Of a stretch of DNA of 64,000 nucleotides, positions 18,901-29,600 are shown piece by piece. Made by a program: the position numbers and the translations under genes. The notes under the pieces were generated by a model, which worked only from the letters and a program-made list of their open reading frames with translations, was not told the origin of the DNA and did no database searches. The stretch lies in contig JBFNJI010000034.1 in NCBI GenBank assembly GCA_040793985.1, positions 29,268 to 93,267 on the forward strand, in the 5' to 3' direction. Positions within the stretch are counted from its first letter, which is position 1; each line of letters starts with the position of its first letter. The DNA is from Thiodiazotropha sp040793985 (GTDB lineage: Bacteria > Pseudomonadota > Gammaproteobacteria > Chromatiales > Chromatiaceae).

Positions 18901-21900
18901 ATCGTAAACCGACCTGAACCAATCGAGCGCTTCTGCATAGTGGAATCGACGCTGTAACTGCAATGCAGCAAACATAGGAACGAAATAGTACGCCTCCTTA
19001 ATATATTCCAAGTTGGCAGCCAGTTGGTCTTGGTTGTCTTCGAAGATACCTTTTATGATCCAATCTTTACCCCCAACATCCGCATTGATTTCATACCTAC
19101 TAGAACGTTCGATATTGTGCGGTGAAATTGCGATAGCTTTTGTTACATCGAGCTTATTAGCCGACATGTCGAAAACAGTACGGAATTTATGAAAGTGGTT
19201 TCCATATAAGTCATCTCTCTTATATGCAAACTGTCTTGAAGTATGCCTAACTTCTCCCGAGGCCGGAGCAAGCTGTTCAATGCCCGAGAGCTCTCCATCA
19301 CGATAACCATCTATTTCTGCTTGGCCACTTACATACCAGATTTTATACGTATAGGTGTTACCTTTTGGTTCACCAATTACATAGATATTGCTGCTATTAG
19401 GCGGAACGAATGCCCCGCCAAAGGACCTATCATAGGGAGAAACATTTTTAATCTTTGTCGTTTTTAAAATCTCAGGGGGATAACCATTATTACTCTGGCG
19501 ATCTTTCATTAAAAAACAAAAAAAACTATGTGACCCCCATACATGTTCATCCACGCGCAATATGATGTAGTAGAGATCAACAGATACTTGCACCATTCCA
19601 CATAATTGCCTAATCATGTTGGGAAGCTTATCCCATGAAAGTTCGGGTATAGGCGACCACTCTTTCCAAGCAAAGTCATCCCAATCGGACAAAGTCCGAT
19701 TAAGCCTACGCACATAAGTTCTTTGATTTTTGTGTATTGCAACACGCGGTGGCCTGGCGAATTTGTAAGGACTGTTCTCTAAAATATTTTGTTGAACTAC
19801 AGCATAAAATTCACTCCCTGTCTCTGCCGGCAACTCTAACTCCTGAGGGGCAGAATCCCACTTGCGAAGTTCCAGGTCGTATTTAGTAAATACTAATCTC
19901 CAGACATCATTCCTCATGTGGCGGCCGAAGATTAAGATATATCGTTTTCTGGAACCAAACGGTTCGCGAGGTTTAGTGACGTATGAGGCGGCCCCTGAGA
20001 TATCAACAATGTCGTCCATTCCGGGAATCCTGTCCCAAAACGATTGCGCGTATTCCGAAACATTCTTTGGGTCGTGAACTGACCAGTACATAGTATTGGT
20101 ATACTTACCCCTACCGAACATATAGAACAATTCACCCCACTCCGCTCCATGTGGATTAGAGGGGGTTCCTTCTTTCAAAAGGGTCAATGCTTGGCAGGAT
20201 GCCTCGATAGTTAACTGACAGACGTCGAAGAAATAATCCGAGTATTCCTTAAGATATTTAGCTAGCTGCTCTGGATTTAATCTTCGGTTACCGCGTGTAT
20301 CGCTTAATAATTTTCGAAAACCGGGTGTTTGCCATCGACGTAGCGAAGGGATAAGAATATTTTCTGGATAGAGATAGGCAAACATAGCGGAGCGCCAAGT
20401 TGCATAAGAACCCAGCCATTCCCACTCTTCATCAAAAGCATCCGTTTTGAATTCAAACCTAGAGGAACCGTGAAATTGCCTGGTTCTAACCGAAAACAAG
20501 AGAACCTGCAGGGTATTTATTGCTTGGCTAATACGTGTTGTCATTTGGCTGCCGTCTACTTGACAATCTATAAGTAGGTTGTCTGTTAGCCATTCAGCCT
20601 TGCCCTTAAAATCAGTTATGTCATCTTCAAAATATGGTGTCTGAAATGCAGAGATTAAGGCATCACGTAATACAGGCAACACGACAGCTTCTGCTTGGCT
20701 AAGCGCATCCGAATGAGCGTTTATCAGAGTTCTCTCCTGATCTATACGAGATTTAAGCGTATCTTGCCAAGCATTCCTCCCCGAAATAGTTGCTCGCCAT
20801 TCAGGTAAAGGTTCTGAATCCAGTGACGGAAATTGTACCGGTATAGGATCGGAAATTCGGAAATAAACAGGGCTAAGTGAAAGCGCTTTCGCCTTCTCTT
20901 CATCTCGCCAGACAGAATATTTTTGCCTCTTTTCAACCTGTAACAAAATCGAATAAATATTTTTCCATTCAGAGTTAAGTAAAGAATTGCTCCTAACCAA
21001 ATATCGGGCGCGCTCAAGATAACTAAATGCATCTCGATCAATTAAAATTTCCTTCAGATAATCGCCTACATTCTTTCCGGCTTGCCTATCCTCTACGATT
21101 TTATCGAACTGATCGATGGTTATACCGAGACTGCCTTCCACAATTACTTTAAACCCCGCCTCCTCACTTGCAGCAGCTCTTCGTGTTGTTTCGAGATTGC
21201 CCAATCGATTCCTAATCCAATCCAACCTCGTCTGCCATAAATCAAAAACGGGGTCTCCAGCAGTGGGGGAATTTAGATCAGCAGCATTGATTAAATCTGG
21301 ATCTACAAGCGGTGGGGGATTGAATGTGTTTTGCTCTCCAGGCCAGTCTTTCAGAAACCATTTATTTCTTAAATGTTCAAGTCTCCAAGTATGCAAATCA
21401 GACACTTCATCGGCTTTAAGCGGATCGCTAGTCGTATCTCTGAATCCAAAGAGACTTTCAAGTTTTGATTCAGACATGGCATTCGAATCAGGCTCAAGGA
21501 AAAGATCGTTCAGATGGTTAGGATTTACTCCAATTCGTTCAGCAAGAACAGCTCGGGAATCGTTCGACGATGTACGGGCAAACCGAATTTCCTCGAAGGA
21601 CACTCCCAATTTATCCAAAATTGACCTGTACGCCGTGAAACAATAATTGGCTTCAGCTTGCTTTAGCGCCTGTTCTCGCTCACGATTCGGAGGATTGGCG
21701 CCTAAATATGAACGTAGTACCTCGATACAGATGCGTACCTGGGGCACCTTTGCATCCATTTGTTCAATAGAAGCAGGGAGTTTTGCGAAAGGCTGGTGAA
21801 AATATTCGCTCAAGGTATCTAAACTAATAACATTACCCCCGACAGACAAATTGGAGACCGCATATTCTAAGAGGTCCGCCAAATAGGCCAAGGGACTAAC

Positions 21901-23094
21901 ACATGATTCTCGCTCCTCACAGCTACATTCATTTTGAACAAACTCTGAAATGTCCCATTCATCTAAATCAACGCCGCTACCAAGTCCGTTTGCATTGTTT
22001 GTGACGATACTCGCCATTAATTGGCTGGATAATTTTGTATGAGCACGCGCGATCATTTGAATCTGCGCTGCGTTTGTCTCACCTAACTTGTCACCAAGAT
22101 CAGTCACAAATTTAGAGTTTGGAATCTCTGCAATCGCATGCACACTGTTGTATCCTTTTTTCAGTATTTCGACTGCGACGGTGCTATCAGTTGAAACAGT
22201 GCTTAAATTATTGAGGGAATCAAGAATCGAGACCACAGGTTCATCATGAGATATGGGCAGGCCTTTGTTGCGTTTTAGGCAACCGAATCCCCGCAGATCC
22301 GCAAGTGTTTCGATTTCGTTTTCTTCGAAAAATAGGCTCAACTCACTCGGGATGCTAAGGCCGAATAGTTCGCATAATTCATCTAAAGTAGCAGAAGTTT
22401 CTCCTTCTCCTTCTCCTTCTGTCGCCAAGCTGACTTCAATATCGACGACTTCCGTACTATTCGTCATAAACTCGAAATCTTCTTCATGGGTTGGATCACC
22501 GTTTGGCGCCCTGACAATCAGCTTGAGGTTTATATTCTCGAGTGTTTCGTCTGATTCTGGATTTACAAAGGCAAGTGAGAAAAGACCTTGCTCGTCGCTG
22601 AGGGCATAATCTAACGGTAGCTGTTCCTCTCCTTCTTCCAGGCTGTAGACGTTAACAATACCGTTTGTGATTGATTCTTTGGTTTCTTTATTAATCAGGC
22701 GACAATAAACACGGAATTCATTGACTGGTTCCGGTTGAGGAAATTCTCCTCCCTCTTCCCCGGGACCGACAGTTAAGCTCAAGGGAATAACTATCTCTTG
22801 TTCCGCTGCCAAAACATTCCAGGAAACGCTATTGATAGTATCCTCCACAAGGGTGTGACCATCATAAACTCGAAAATGGAGGTCTGGTTTTTTGTCAATA
22901 ATCCACTCGCGAGACTGCTCCGAGGTAAAACGAATGATGAAACGACCTTCCTCGTCGGTGTTTGCTTTACCCAAATAGTCACCCTCGGTGATGTAGTCCT
23001 TGTCGTAGGCTTCTACTCGTAAGCCACCGAGTCCCTTTTGAGTTTTGTTATGGACTACTTGGCCATTAATATTGTATTTTCGTGTTTTCATCAT
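15976..23094 (-). CDS. Tc toxin TcA-type component (TcdA/TcaB-like pore subunit)
   Basis: A 2372-residue protein, about the usual length for a TcA subunit. TcA forms the pentameric prepore that binds the target cell and injects the TcC toxin. N-terminus: a transthyretin/carboxypeptidase-regulatory-like beta domain (about residues 5-110, with DEEGRFIIRF) and a second similar one (about 125-225), not universal in TcA. Then the VRP1 (SpvA-like) region with VSPLAYLADLLEYAV at about 400; a long alpha-helical shell; a neuraminidase-like/receptor-binding region (about 1000-1350); a coiled-coil pore region (about 1750-1950); and a C-terminal TcB-binding domain with FNIRETDFPQNIQGLKIEHVALYFVR. It is visibly AT-rich compared with the ICE backbone. 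It is last in a three-gene set on the same strand as the transfer genes, after the TcB-TcC fusion and a small membrane protein. Start chosen at the first Met; the ribosome site is weak. Confidence 0.9.
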   Translation of the reverse strand: MMKTRKYNINGQVVHNKTQKGLGGLRVEAYDKDYITEGDYLGKANTDEEGRFIIRFTSEQSREWIIDKKPDLHFRVYDGHTLVEDTINSVSWNVLAAEQEIVIPLSLTVGPGEEGGEFPQPEPVNEFRVYCRLINKETKESITNGIVNVYSLEEGEEQLPLDYALSDEQGLFSLAFVNPESDETLENINLKLIVRAPNGDPTHEEDFEFMTNSTEVVDIEVSLATEGEGEGETSATLDELCELFGLSIPSELSLFFEENEIETLADLRGFGCLKRNKGLPISHDEPVVSILDSLNNLSTVSTDSTVAVEILKKGYNSVHAIAEIPNSKFVTDLGDKLGETNAAQIQMIARAHTKLSSQLMASIVTNNANGLGSGVDLDEWDISEFVQNECSCEERESCVSPLAYLADLLEYAVSNLSVGGNVISLDTLSEYFHQPFAKLPASIEQMDAKVPQVRICIEVLRSYLGANPPNREREQALKQAEANYCFTAYRSILDKLGVSFEEIRFARTSSNDSRAVLAERIGVNPNHLNDLFLEPDSNAMSESKLESLFGFRDTTSDPLKADEVSDLHTWRLEHLRNKWFLKDWPGEQNTFNPPPLVDPDLINAADLNSPTAGDPVFDLWQTRLDWIRNRLGNLETTRRAAASEEAGFKVIVEGSLGITIDQFDKIVEDRQAGKNVGDYLKEILIDRDAFSYLERARYLVRSNSLLNSEWKNIYSILLQVEKRQKYSVWRDEEKAKALSLSPVYFRISDPIPVQFPSLDSEPLPEWRATISGRNAWQDTLKSRIDQERTLINAHSDALSQAEAVVLPVLRDALISAFQTPYFEDDITDFKGKAEWLTDNLLIDCQVDGSQMTTRISQAINTLQVLLFSVRTRQFHGSSRFEFKTDAFDEEWEWLGSYATWRSAMFAYLYPENILIPSLRRWQTPGFRKLLSDTRGNRRLNPEQLAKYLKEYSDYFFDVCQLTIEASCQALTLLKEGTPSNPHGAEWGELFYMFGRGKYTNTMYWSVHDPKNVSEYAQSFWDRIPGMDDIVDISGAASYVTKPREPFGSRKRYILIFGRHMRNDVWRLVFTKYDLELRKWDSAPQELELPAETGSEFYAVVQQNILENSPYKFARPPRVAIHKNQRTYVRRLNRTLSDWDDFAWKEWSPIPELSWDKLPNMIRQLCGMVQVSVDLYYIILRVDEHVWGSHSFFCFLMKDRQSNNGYPPEILKTTKIKNVSPYDRSFGGAFVPPNSSNIYVIGEPKGNTYTYKIWYVSGQAEIDGYRDGELSGIEQLAPASGEVRHTSRQFAYKRDDLYGNHFHKFRTVFDMSANKLDVTKAIAISPHNIERSSRYEINADVGGKDWIIKGIFEDNQDQLAANLEYIKEAYYFVPMFAALQLQRRFHYAEALDWFRSVYDYSASPQRRKIYYGLVKEESLDNVFERSDDWLLDPLNPHAVASTRANTYTRFTVLSIVRCFLNYADVEFTRDTVESVSRASTLYTSAMKLLDSEDLKLDLRDCGRLVNSIEIETTDPKWAGVLVAIKADLATIKNIEKLKQTKERVLEIWKQNNSIEEKFTQIRKAIAKAKEDQSQTKQFETVITEKLNYLAESNHAIQCSPLYVRSTSRLNLKVVRENDDVSVMGTSPVGMAEYADFSSVSVANTAVKWLRQYVPNLSYSFCIPTNPIIESLQLKAELNLYKIRGSRNITGVKRDLDPYSAPTDATSGLPVIGAGGQLSLPGSVSFKPTQYRYSVIIDRAKQLVSLAQQVEAAFLSAIEKRDAEYYNLIKAQQDIRTTRAGIRLQDLHIRVVEGEVKLSELQKNRAQLQADHYKKLLDEGESQLELESLKMLQVAQGLYVQASIMSAIPNIIAGMANGLIIDFSGIYTGLAQNASTESTILSTFASYERRAQEWSLQNSIALHDVKTGAQQVKNSENQLRVAAQERKIASLQAEHAEQTAEFLAAKFTNVELYDWMSDILEGVYGFFLQQASAMARLALSQLAFQRQESPPPFIQDDYWKLGENTFSAGATEGKPVDRRGLTGSALLLQDIFQLDQFAFETEKRKNQLTKNISLVGFSPAEFYRFKETGVMNFATPMELFDRDFPGDYLRLIKRIKVSIIALVPAIDSIKATLTTVGSSRIVVGGDVFQIVNGNGKTETVALSSPRDATGLFELQPQASDKLNPFEGIGVDNLWQFKLPKAANLFDFNSIADIIFTIEYTSLSSFTYRQQVIQQLKREIGGERPFSFRNQFADQWYDLSNPGQSDTPMTVNFNIRETDFPQNIQGLKIEHVALYFVRADGLEIEIPVTYLRFTDSNGGIVGGGAKSNDGVISTRRGNASSWTSMIGEEPSGSWELSLNDNLDDGRAVVELFSSEEITDILFVITYSGNTPKWPE

Positions 23095-23179
23095 GATATT
23101 TTCTTTTCACTAATGCTTATGAGTGGGCAGTCAACTTCCAATCCCAGATATCGTGTTTTTTTCTTGGTGTGTAATACAA

Positions 23180-23650
23180 TCATTGGATAACCTCATGTTC
23201 TTGTGGAAAGAAAAGAACAAGATCGGTACCGGTCGCGTCTGGCCACAAAACTACGTACAGAAAATGGAAATTCTCCTGCCAGTAAAATACGTTTTTGTGG
23301 TCGAAGATGTACAGCAGGTTCTGATCAACCACTTCTAGCCGACAATGGATGAGATCGTAATCTTTGGGTCGGGGAAATCGAAGCAGACCCACGGGTTGCC
23401 AGTCGCCCCGGTAGGCTAAGTGACCGTTGACGATCATCAATAGCGTGGCGTCACTCGTGAACGGGGAGGACGCATGCACGAACCGGAACTCAAGTTCTGC
23501 CGGAATGTCGAGAGCAGGAACGGCTTTGCCGTCGAGATATGCCGCAGCGTCGATCCGTTCCCCGTACAGTCGGACATTCGGTTTGAGGTGCTGCCGGATG
23601 AGGAAGACCAGAAGAACCAGGATGATGACCAGGTAGACCGCGTGGTTCAT
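23180..23650 (-). CDS. Small membrane-anchored protein translationally coupled to the Tc toxin (candidate immunity or accessory protein)
   Basis: Starting at the ATG at 23648-23650, which overlaps the TGA of the TcB-TcC gene (ATGA), gives 156 residues; 15 further upstream codons are open but lie inside the toxin gene. One N-terminal transmembrane helix (about residues 4-20, VYLVIILVLLVFLI) is followed by a soluble domain rich in aromatic residues with LEFRFVHASSPF and DLIHCRLEVVDQNLLYIFDHKN. I do not recognise the family. Coupling to the 3' end of a polymorphic Rhs-type toxin is where immunity genes lie in Rhs loci, so immunity is my inference; a chaperone or secretion helper is the alternative. 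Confidence 0.7.
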   Translation of the reverse strand: MNHAVYLVIILVLLVFLIRQHLKPNVRLYGERIDAAAYLDGKAVPALDIPAELEFRFVHASSPFTSDATLLMIVNGHLAYRGDWQPVGLLRFPRPKDYDLIHCRLEVVDQNLLYIFDHKNVFYWQENFHFLYVVLWPDATGTDLVLFFPQEHEVIQ

Positions 23651-26600
23651 TTGTTTTCTTCCTTTTTCGGTTTGGGACGCTCGTCGAAATACCAATACTT
23701 GGACGGTTTGCTGTTGCTCTGCCGCCCGCCTTCCGGCGCTTGCTTGCTACCACGCGTATTGAAATTGTTCCGATACCGATTCCACTTGTCGCCAATTGTC
23801 TGACCGTTGTTCATTTTTGCGTAATCGGAGCGGCCTTGATACCCCGTGACCTTGGTTTTTGTTTTTAAGGCAAGTTGCCCCGCAAACGACGTCCAGAGGT
23901 CTGTCGATTTTCCGACAGGGGTGGCCGCGTTGCAGGTATACAGATCTATAGTCGCCTTGTTGAACGACTTGGGACTCAGGTTCTTGATTTCCTCGGTCTT
24001 GTAAGAGAAATGTTCGGTGTTGGACTGCCTATAACCGAATTCCATGGAGCCTACGAAACCGTGCCCGAAGATGGTGATGCCGGTAACCGGGTCTTTCAAA
24101 CGGTCCGCAGTGACGGTAGTCCGTGACGCCATTTGTGATTCCTTCAGTCCATTGCTGTTCACTTGCTGCCGGTTGATATAGCGGGTGAGGTCTTTTGCCA
24201 AGGCCAACGGCCCGAACGTCACCCCCAGTTTATCCGCCACATCCTTCATTTTAGCTAGGTCTTGCTTGGAATAGCCATGGGTAATCACCAGCCAGGTCAC
24301 TTGTTCACTTCCCGCCGTTTTCTTGTATTCCTTGACCTGCCGGATCGCTGGTTCGATGAAGTTGTACTTATAACGGTTCGAGGATGTGTATTCTCCGCCG
24401 CTGACCACGATTTTCTCCAGACCGTCGGGGTCGATGTGAATCATCGGATTGTTGCCGACAAAGACATAGGGCGATTCATGCGCGTAGTCGAGCGCTAGGG
24501 GATCGATTGCGAACCAGCGCGCAAGAGCTGGCGCAAAATAGCGCGCGCCCATGTAATAGAGCCCGGTTTCGTCGTCCCTTTCGTTTCCGGTAAAGCGATA
24601 ACGCTTCGCCTCGAAACCGCCGAAACTGGTTTCTCCGAACGGCGTGTATTCCTCGAGCGATACCGCGTAGCCCGCCGGGTTCAAAACGAGATGGCAACTG
24701 TTTAGGTGATCGCCAAGATGATACTGCACCTCCGGTCCCGTGTCGGTCGGAAAGGCGAGGCCGACACGCAAGAACGCGATGCGTTTTTCATCGTCCATGA
24801 TGTGCAGGTGGTTATTTGTCCGGGTCGCGCCGTTGTCCTGTTCGTGATGAAACTCAAACTGATCGTCGATATAGATCGTGCTCCGAAAAGCGCCGCCGGG
24901 CCGACGGGTGATTTTTTGCGCCCGCCGGCCAGAAGTATCGTACAGGTACTGGGTGTAGATGGTCGGTTCGGCGTTGCCGGTCTGTTGACGAAAAGCACGA
25001 AGACGATCGCTGTGATCCCATTCAAAGAACCGCTCCGTGTGTTCGCGGACCAAGTTGCCGCTCCCATCGTAGTGGAAGGCGAAGTTATCCGGACCGACGC
25101 TCAGCGTGCCGAGTTGATTCTTTCCCGCGATGAGCGTGAAATCGCGCTCGAATCCGCCGCCCCCGTCGACATGGTGTCGCAACTGCTCCATGTTGCCCGC
25201 AGCGTCGTATCGATACGCTTCGGTATAACCCTTGGTTTGATTGACATCCTGGCACCGAGGGTCGTCCAGCCAGGGCTGTGAGGGCGCCGGCTGACCACAT
25301 TCGCGCCCCGTGGCGGTGAGCAGGCGGTAGATGGGGTCGTAGGTAAAGGTGCGATCGAGTTGGTTGGGTTGCGTATCCGTGCCGCTCCCGGGCGCCCGGT
25401 TGTGCAGCGACAACATGTTGCCCTGCAGGTCGTAAGTATATCCCATGTCCTGCAGGGCCGGACCTGTGGGCTGATAGGTGATGGAATCGGGCTGGGAGAA
25501 GCGTTCGGTGCGCATCCGGCGCAGGCGGACCATGAGGGGATCGTAGGCGTAGCGGGTCATGATGCCGTTGCCGTACACGATGAGCAGGCGTTGTCCCTTG
25601 GCGTTGTACGCGATGTGTCGGACATAAGGAGCGCCGTCCAGCGTCACGCTTTCCAGGACGCCTGCCCGGTTGTAACGAGGCGTCAAACGCTTCCGTTCAC
25701 CGTCCACGTCTTCTGGGTAGCGCAGATGCTTGAGCCGTTCGAGGGCGTCGTATTGGATGCGGGTTTGGAAAACCGTGGCATCAAGCAACGTCTCCGCATG
25801 GGTTTCCAGGTCGGACCCGTCCGGGTGTTGCCAGTCGACGCGAAAAGGGTGGACCTCCCAGTTAGGGGGCGCAGGGGTAAAGACTCTCAGTAAGACCTGA
25901 TTGCGAAAAGGCCTCCTCAATTTGTCGAGCACATTGCCCTTGAAATCATAGTGGGAGAATTCAAGAAGGCCTGCTTCGTCGTAGTGCCGATATATGTTGC
26001 CCAGGAGATTCCGGTCCGCGGCCTGCGCAGAGGCCAATCCGGATTCGGCAGCTTCCCCATAGATTTTAATCTCCCTCAGGGTCACCGGTTCGCCAGGGCG
26101 GTCGGTCGCCCAGGTCCGGTAATGCCGATTCAAGGAATCGTAGCCTTTCAGGATCAAGCTGCCCTTGCCGTCTCGTTGTTCGATGAGGTTGCCGGCGGCG
26201 TTCATGATGCGCCGACGGGCACCCGCGTCGACGTGGTTCACCCGCACGACCTCGTCCATCATGTCGTAGGTGATTCGGAACGCGGTCTGGCCCAAGGGAT
26301 TCTTCAGGAACACCAGGTTTCCGCGCATGTCGTACCGCGACTCAACGCGATACCAATCGGTGGCGGGGTTGGGACCGTTCCGCTGAATGGTTTCGATGTC
26401 GCGTCCCAGGGCATCGACGCGCACGCTTTCCGGGGTCTGCCAATGCGGGGCATAAGCGGCGCCGGGCCCGGGATGGGTACGACCAGCATTATCGTTCGGG
26501 TCGTAGGTGTAGGCTTCCCAAGGCGTCGGGTCGTAGGCGAACGGGTCGTTCAGGTTTTGCGGGATGCCCGGAACCATGAGTTTTTCCGACCCGTCGGGGT

Positions 26601-29600
26601 ACACGGTGCGGAGTTGTTGACCGCGCGGGTCGTAAAAATAGGTAATTTTCTGACCGAGTAGCGCATCGGTGGCGAGTGTGTAGTCCCAGCCCTGGGAAAA
26701 GAACGGTTCGTATTGCTCGACGATTTGCGCCTTGTTGTCGTGCACTTTCCAGCCGTCCACCACGACCCGCGGTGGCTCAGCCGCACTCCGTAGTCTTCCT
26801 GCCGCAGGAGACGACGGAGAGGTCTGTTCGAGCGCCAGCCCGGCGTCTCCGAATGCGGTTTGACCGAAGACCACGTCCTCCGCCCGGCTGCGTCGTTGTA
26901 AAAGGCGGCCAAATCCGTCGAAGTATTCCACTGTTTCGACGGTTTCGTTTCGTTCGGGGAGCGGCACGTCGGTATCGTGGATGTGGTGTTCCCGCTTGAT
27001 GGTGCGAACCGACACGGGATTTCCACCCTGCACGAAACGCATAAACCCATAGACGAATTCAACGCCAGGGGCAGCCCGGGTATCGCCCAGATTCTCACCT
27101 GTCTTACCCATTACAGCGACCCGGCTTAAGAGCCCGGCGGGGCTAAAGGCATAGGCCGTGTGATTGCCGCTGGGATCGGTCACCTGGCGGACCTGTAATA
27201 CGCGGTAGTCGTAAGCTGCCCGGATTTCCAAGCCCTGCGGGTCGCGAGTCCGGCTGGGCAATAGTTCGTATCGGTCGTAGTCGTTGTAATGAATCGAGGT
27301 GTCGCGGCCCAAGGGGTCGCGGACTGCACGAACCAGACCCCGCTGGCCGCTGCCGTCCTGGAAATCGAAGCTTTTTCGTTCATTTGCGGCAAAGTAGCCC
27401 CGCGCAAACGGGGAGCCGGGGCCTCCCGCATGAAAGGTATATCCGGCCAGATCGGGGAGCGAATCCCGAAACGCCTGGGGATAATCGTTAGTCCAGGCCG
27501 GCGGTCCCGCAGGATTTAAAAAAGGAGGAATCTCCGGGTCGGGAAGGATGGCGTTGCCGCTTCGATAGGCTTCATGCAGGATATCCTCGGTCAGGACCAG
27601 CACTTCGGTTCGAACCAATGCGCCCTGGTCTCCGACTTCCCCGAAGTCGCGCCCAATGAACGCCGGCCCATCATAGAAGTAGACCTCTTGACCGATGAGA
27701 ACAAGGGCGGGATCGTTGTCCGGCAGATCCCGGAGTGCCGTTACCGGGAGAGCGCCATCATTGACCAGCTCGTAGACACTTTCCCTGGACGCCCGGTCTT
27801 GAATGTAGACCGATGGATTTGCCGGCGTCGCATAATCTGTTATCGAACGAGTGGCCAAGAATGACTCAGGAGAGACGTCCGCGAGGGTTCTCCAGCCCCG
27901 GGGGCAAGCGATGTCCGTTTGTTTTCGAGGTTGCCCGAACGCGTCGTAGTCGTCGTTGAAAGTAAAGGATGTCAGAGGGTCGTCTCCCCGTTCCCATTGG
28001 GTGGCGCGTTGTGCCATCTGAAACGAAAAGAAAACGTGGTGCCGCCCCGACTCTGGGGCTGGGCCCGGCGCGGATTCCTCCCGAATGCCGAACAGATGTT
28101 CGGTAACCGTGTAGGGGCGGCCCTCGCGTTCGGTGCCGTCCAGGGCGTACATCTCTGTCCGCAGGGATTGACCGCGCAAGGCTCGCAAGGCATCCCGTTT
28201 TACGCGCCTTTTCAACCCTCGAAGAAAATCGGTAATGGCTGGGTGACGTTCCAAGCGTTGCGGATCACCTGTCCAGTATTCGTCGCTGTAATTCGCCTCG
28301 TACCAATCTCCAAACTCCTCGCCCAACGGTCCCTGGTGGAACCAGTGTTTGGTGAGCGTGGGAGGGGAAAAGAATTCGGCATCCACCGGGAGAAACGCCT
28401 TCCCTTCGCCGTGCAGCCCAGCCGTATTGTATTCAGAGAACGATTCGGTATCGTATTGGTCAACACGGCCAAATCCACGGAACTCCCTTTCCGCTCCATC
28501 CCAATAGCCGTGATGGTAATGGTATTCCGTGGTCAGTTTTCCTTCGGAAAAGACATCGATAATCTCAACTTTCGATACGACTTGTGACGGAAACGGCAGG
28601 TTCGTTTTCCATTGCGTATTTCTGTTTTGCTGGTCGGCCAGGTAATAATCTGTGGATGGTTTGTAGCCTACCCGTGTAATGGCGCCGATGTTGTTATCCA
28701 TTTCGTGCAACAGGTAGGGTTTTGCGCCGCCCGTAAAGTCTAGAAAGTACATGTGGTTGCGGGAGAGGTTAGTGGCATCCGCGCTCCACAACACGCCTTT
28801 AACACCGCTGCCAAGCAGATCAATCAGCCTAACGGCATCCGCATCCGAGAATGGAGGGGTACCATCGATTTCAATCGGATCGCTCCAACTATTGCCACCT
28901 TGATTGATCCAGAGGAGCACCTTGCGGTGATCCACATAGACGATATCCGCCAAGCCATCACCGTCTACATCACCGATCAAGATTCTTTTGGGGTCATAGC
29001 CATGCGGGAGACGCAGACTATTTGCCATGTGAATGCGTTTTCCCCACTTGCCATGACCCATATAGGGCCAGTATTCGATGTTGCCGTCATGCACCAGGAC
29101 GATGTCCTGCAAGCCGTCACCGGTGAGATCGGCCAGTTTTACCCGTGGATCGGAAAAACTGACATCAGGGAAGGTCTCAATCTGTTTTCGCTCCACCCTG
29201 AGCGTTCGGTTCCAACCCTCATCTGCGTCCTGGAAAAAGCATTCGAATCGGGCACTGGTGCGGAGGGCGTCCGTAACGCCATCTCCATCAAGATCAAAGA
29301 GCCTGACTTCCGGATCCTGCAAGCTGAAACTGGGTGAGACGTCGTATTTCTGAAATGAGCGGCGGTCCCATTCACCAGTGAATTTCAGCGGATAATATCC
29401 CGACAGACCGACCTGATTGACCATGAGATCGGCCTTGCCTTCACCGTTTGCATCCAGCATTTGGACATCGGGGTCTTCAAGGGTTAGCCCTCCCGGTGAG
29501 TTTTTCATCAAGCGGGGAATTTCGAATCTGCCTTGTCCAAGGTTGCGCCAGTAACGGATGGTTCCGTTCATCTGGATGATATCTGGTAGTCCATTACCGA

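Noticed and set aside
22380..22420. Repeated TCTCCT units in the TcA gene as a possible regulatory repeat
   Set aside because: It encodes the Glu-Gly linker GEGEGE between domains and is explained by the protein.
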